Below, in pieces: positions 11,538 to 11,570 of a stretch of 11,570 bases of DNA. The stretch is from an uncultured Clostridia bacterium. GTDB taxonomy: Bacteria; Bacillota; Clostridia; Oscillospirales; Acutalibacteraceae. The DNA is taken from assembly GCA_937880805.1 (NCBI GenBank), contig CALGRR010000048.1, forward strand, positions 1-11,570, written 5' to 3'. Both the position numbers and the translations under genes were made by a program. The stretch's first letter is position 1, and the number at the start of each line of letters is the position of its first letter. The notes under the pieces are model-generated. The model was not told where the DNA came from. It saw nothing but the letters and a program-made list of their open reading frames with translations, and did no database searches.

Positions 11538-11570
11538 CGATTCATATATAATATTGTCAAGAATTAGTGT

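Overview
The window looks like the recombination (right-hand) end of an integrative mobile element in a low-GC Firmicute, most likely a gut Clostridia species (Lachnospiraceae or Oscillospiraceae type). The reasons are strong AGGAGG-type ribosome binding sites, GTG and TTG starts, Tn916-family int and xis genes, a sigma-region-4-like small protein, ImmA/IrrE and XRE regulators, and a PemK/MazF protein of the kind common in clostridial elements. No relaxase, coupling protein, conjugation gene, rRNA, tRNA or CRISPR array is visible, so the transfer machinery, if any, lies outside.

Layout. 1-1322: a probably 5'-truncated gene of unknown function and a GIY-YIG nuclease gene. 1354-1912: a self-contained unit of consensus promoter, SAM-I-clan riboswitch with overlapping antiterminator and terminator, and one small unknown gene, closed by a terminator. 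1904-2948 (minus strand): an ImmA/IrrE metalloprotease and an XRE repressor. 2979-3048: a divergent control region with a near-perfect sigma-A promoter and three copies of a 9-bp dyad. 3097-5843 (plus): a tight operon of Y-family DNA polymerase, a UmuD/LexA-fold-like protein lacking the catalytic serine, a small conserved unknown, a second ImmA/IrrE-like protein and a Com-like zinc-ribbon protein. 5844-6087: a structured leader with a large terminator and then a long hairpin that buries the ribosome binding site of the next gene. 6088-6672: sigma-region-4-like protein. 6782-7342: PemK/MazF with a zinc-ribbon tail. 7335-8634: five consecutive excisionase-like genes. 8647-9906: Tn916-type tyrosine integrase, followed by direct repeats that may be integrase arm sites and a strong terminator at 10112-10147. 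10286-11537: a divergent XRE regulator and a SLOG-family gene with a small partner. These may be flanking chromosome or a neighbouring element.

How it may work together (inference). The ImmA/XRE pair probably keeps the polymerase operon off and releases it after DNA damage, as ImmR/ImmA do in ICEBs1. The same transcript could run on into the sigma-like gene, subject to the structured leader, and from there to the toxin-like protein, the excisionase array and the integrase. The SAM riboswitch unit appears to be a separate input.

Gene-poor stretches. 9907-10285 holds the arm-site-like repeats, a doubtful 39-codon ORF and the terminator; from 10148 to 10285 I see only AT-rich sequence with a weak, widely spaced inverted repeat. 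Positions 11538-11570 hold nothing I recognise.
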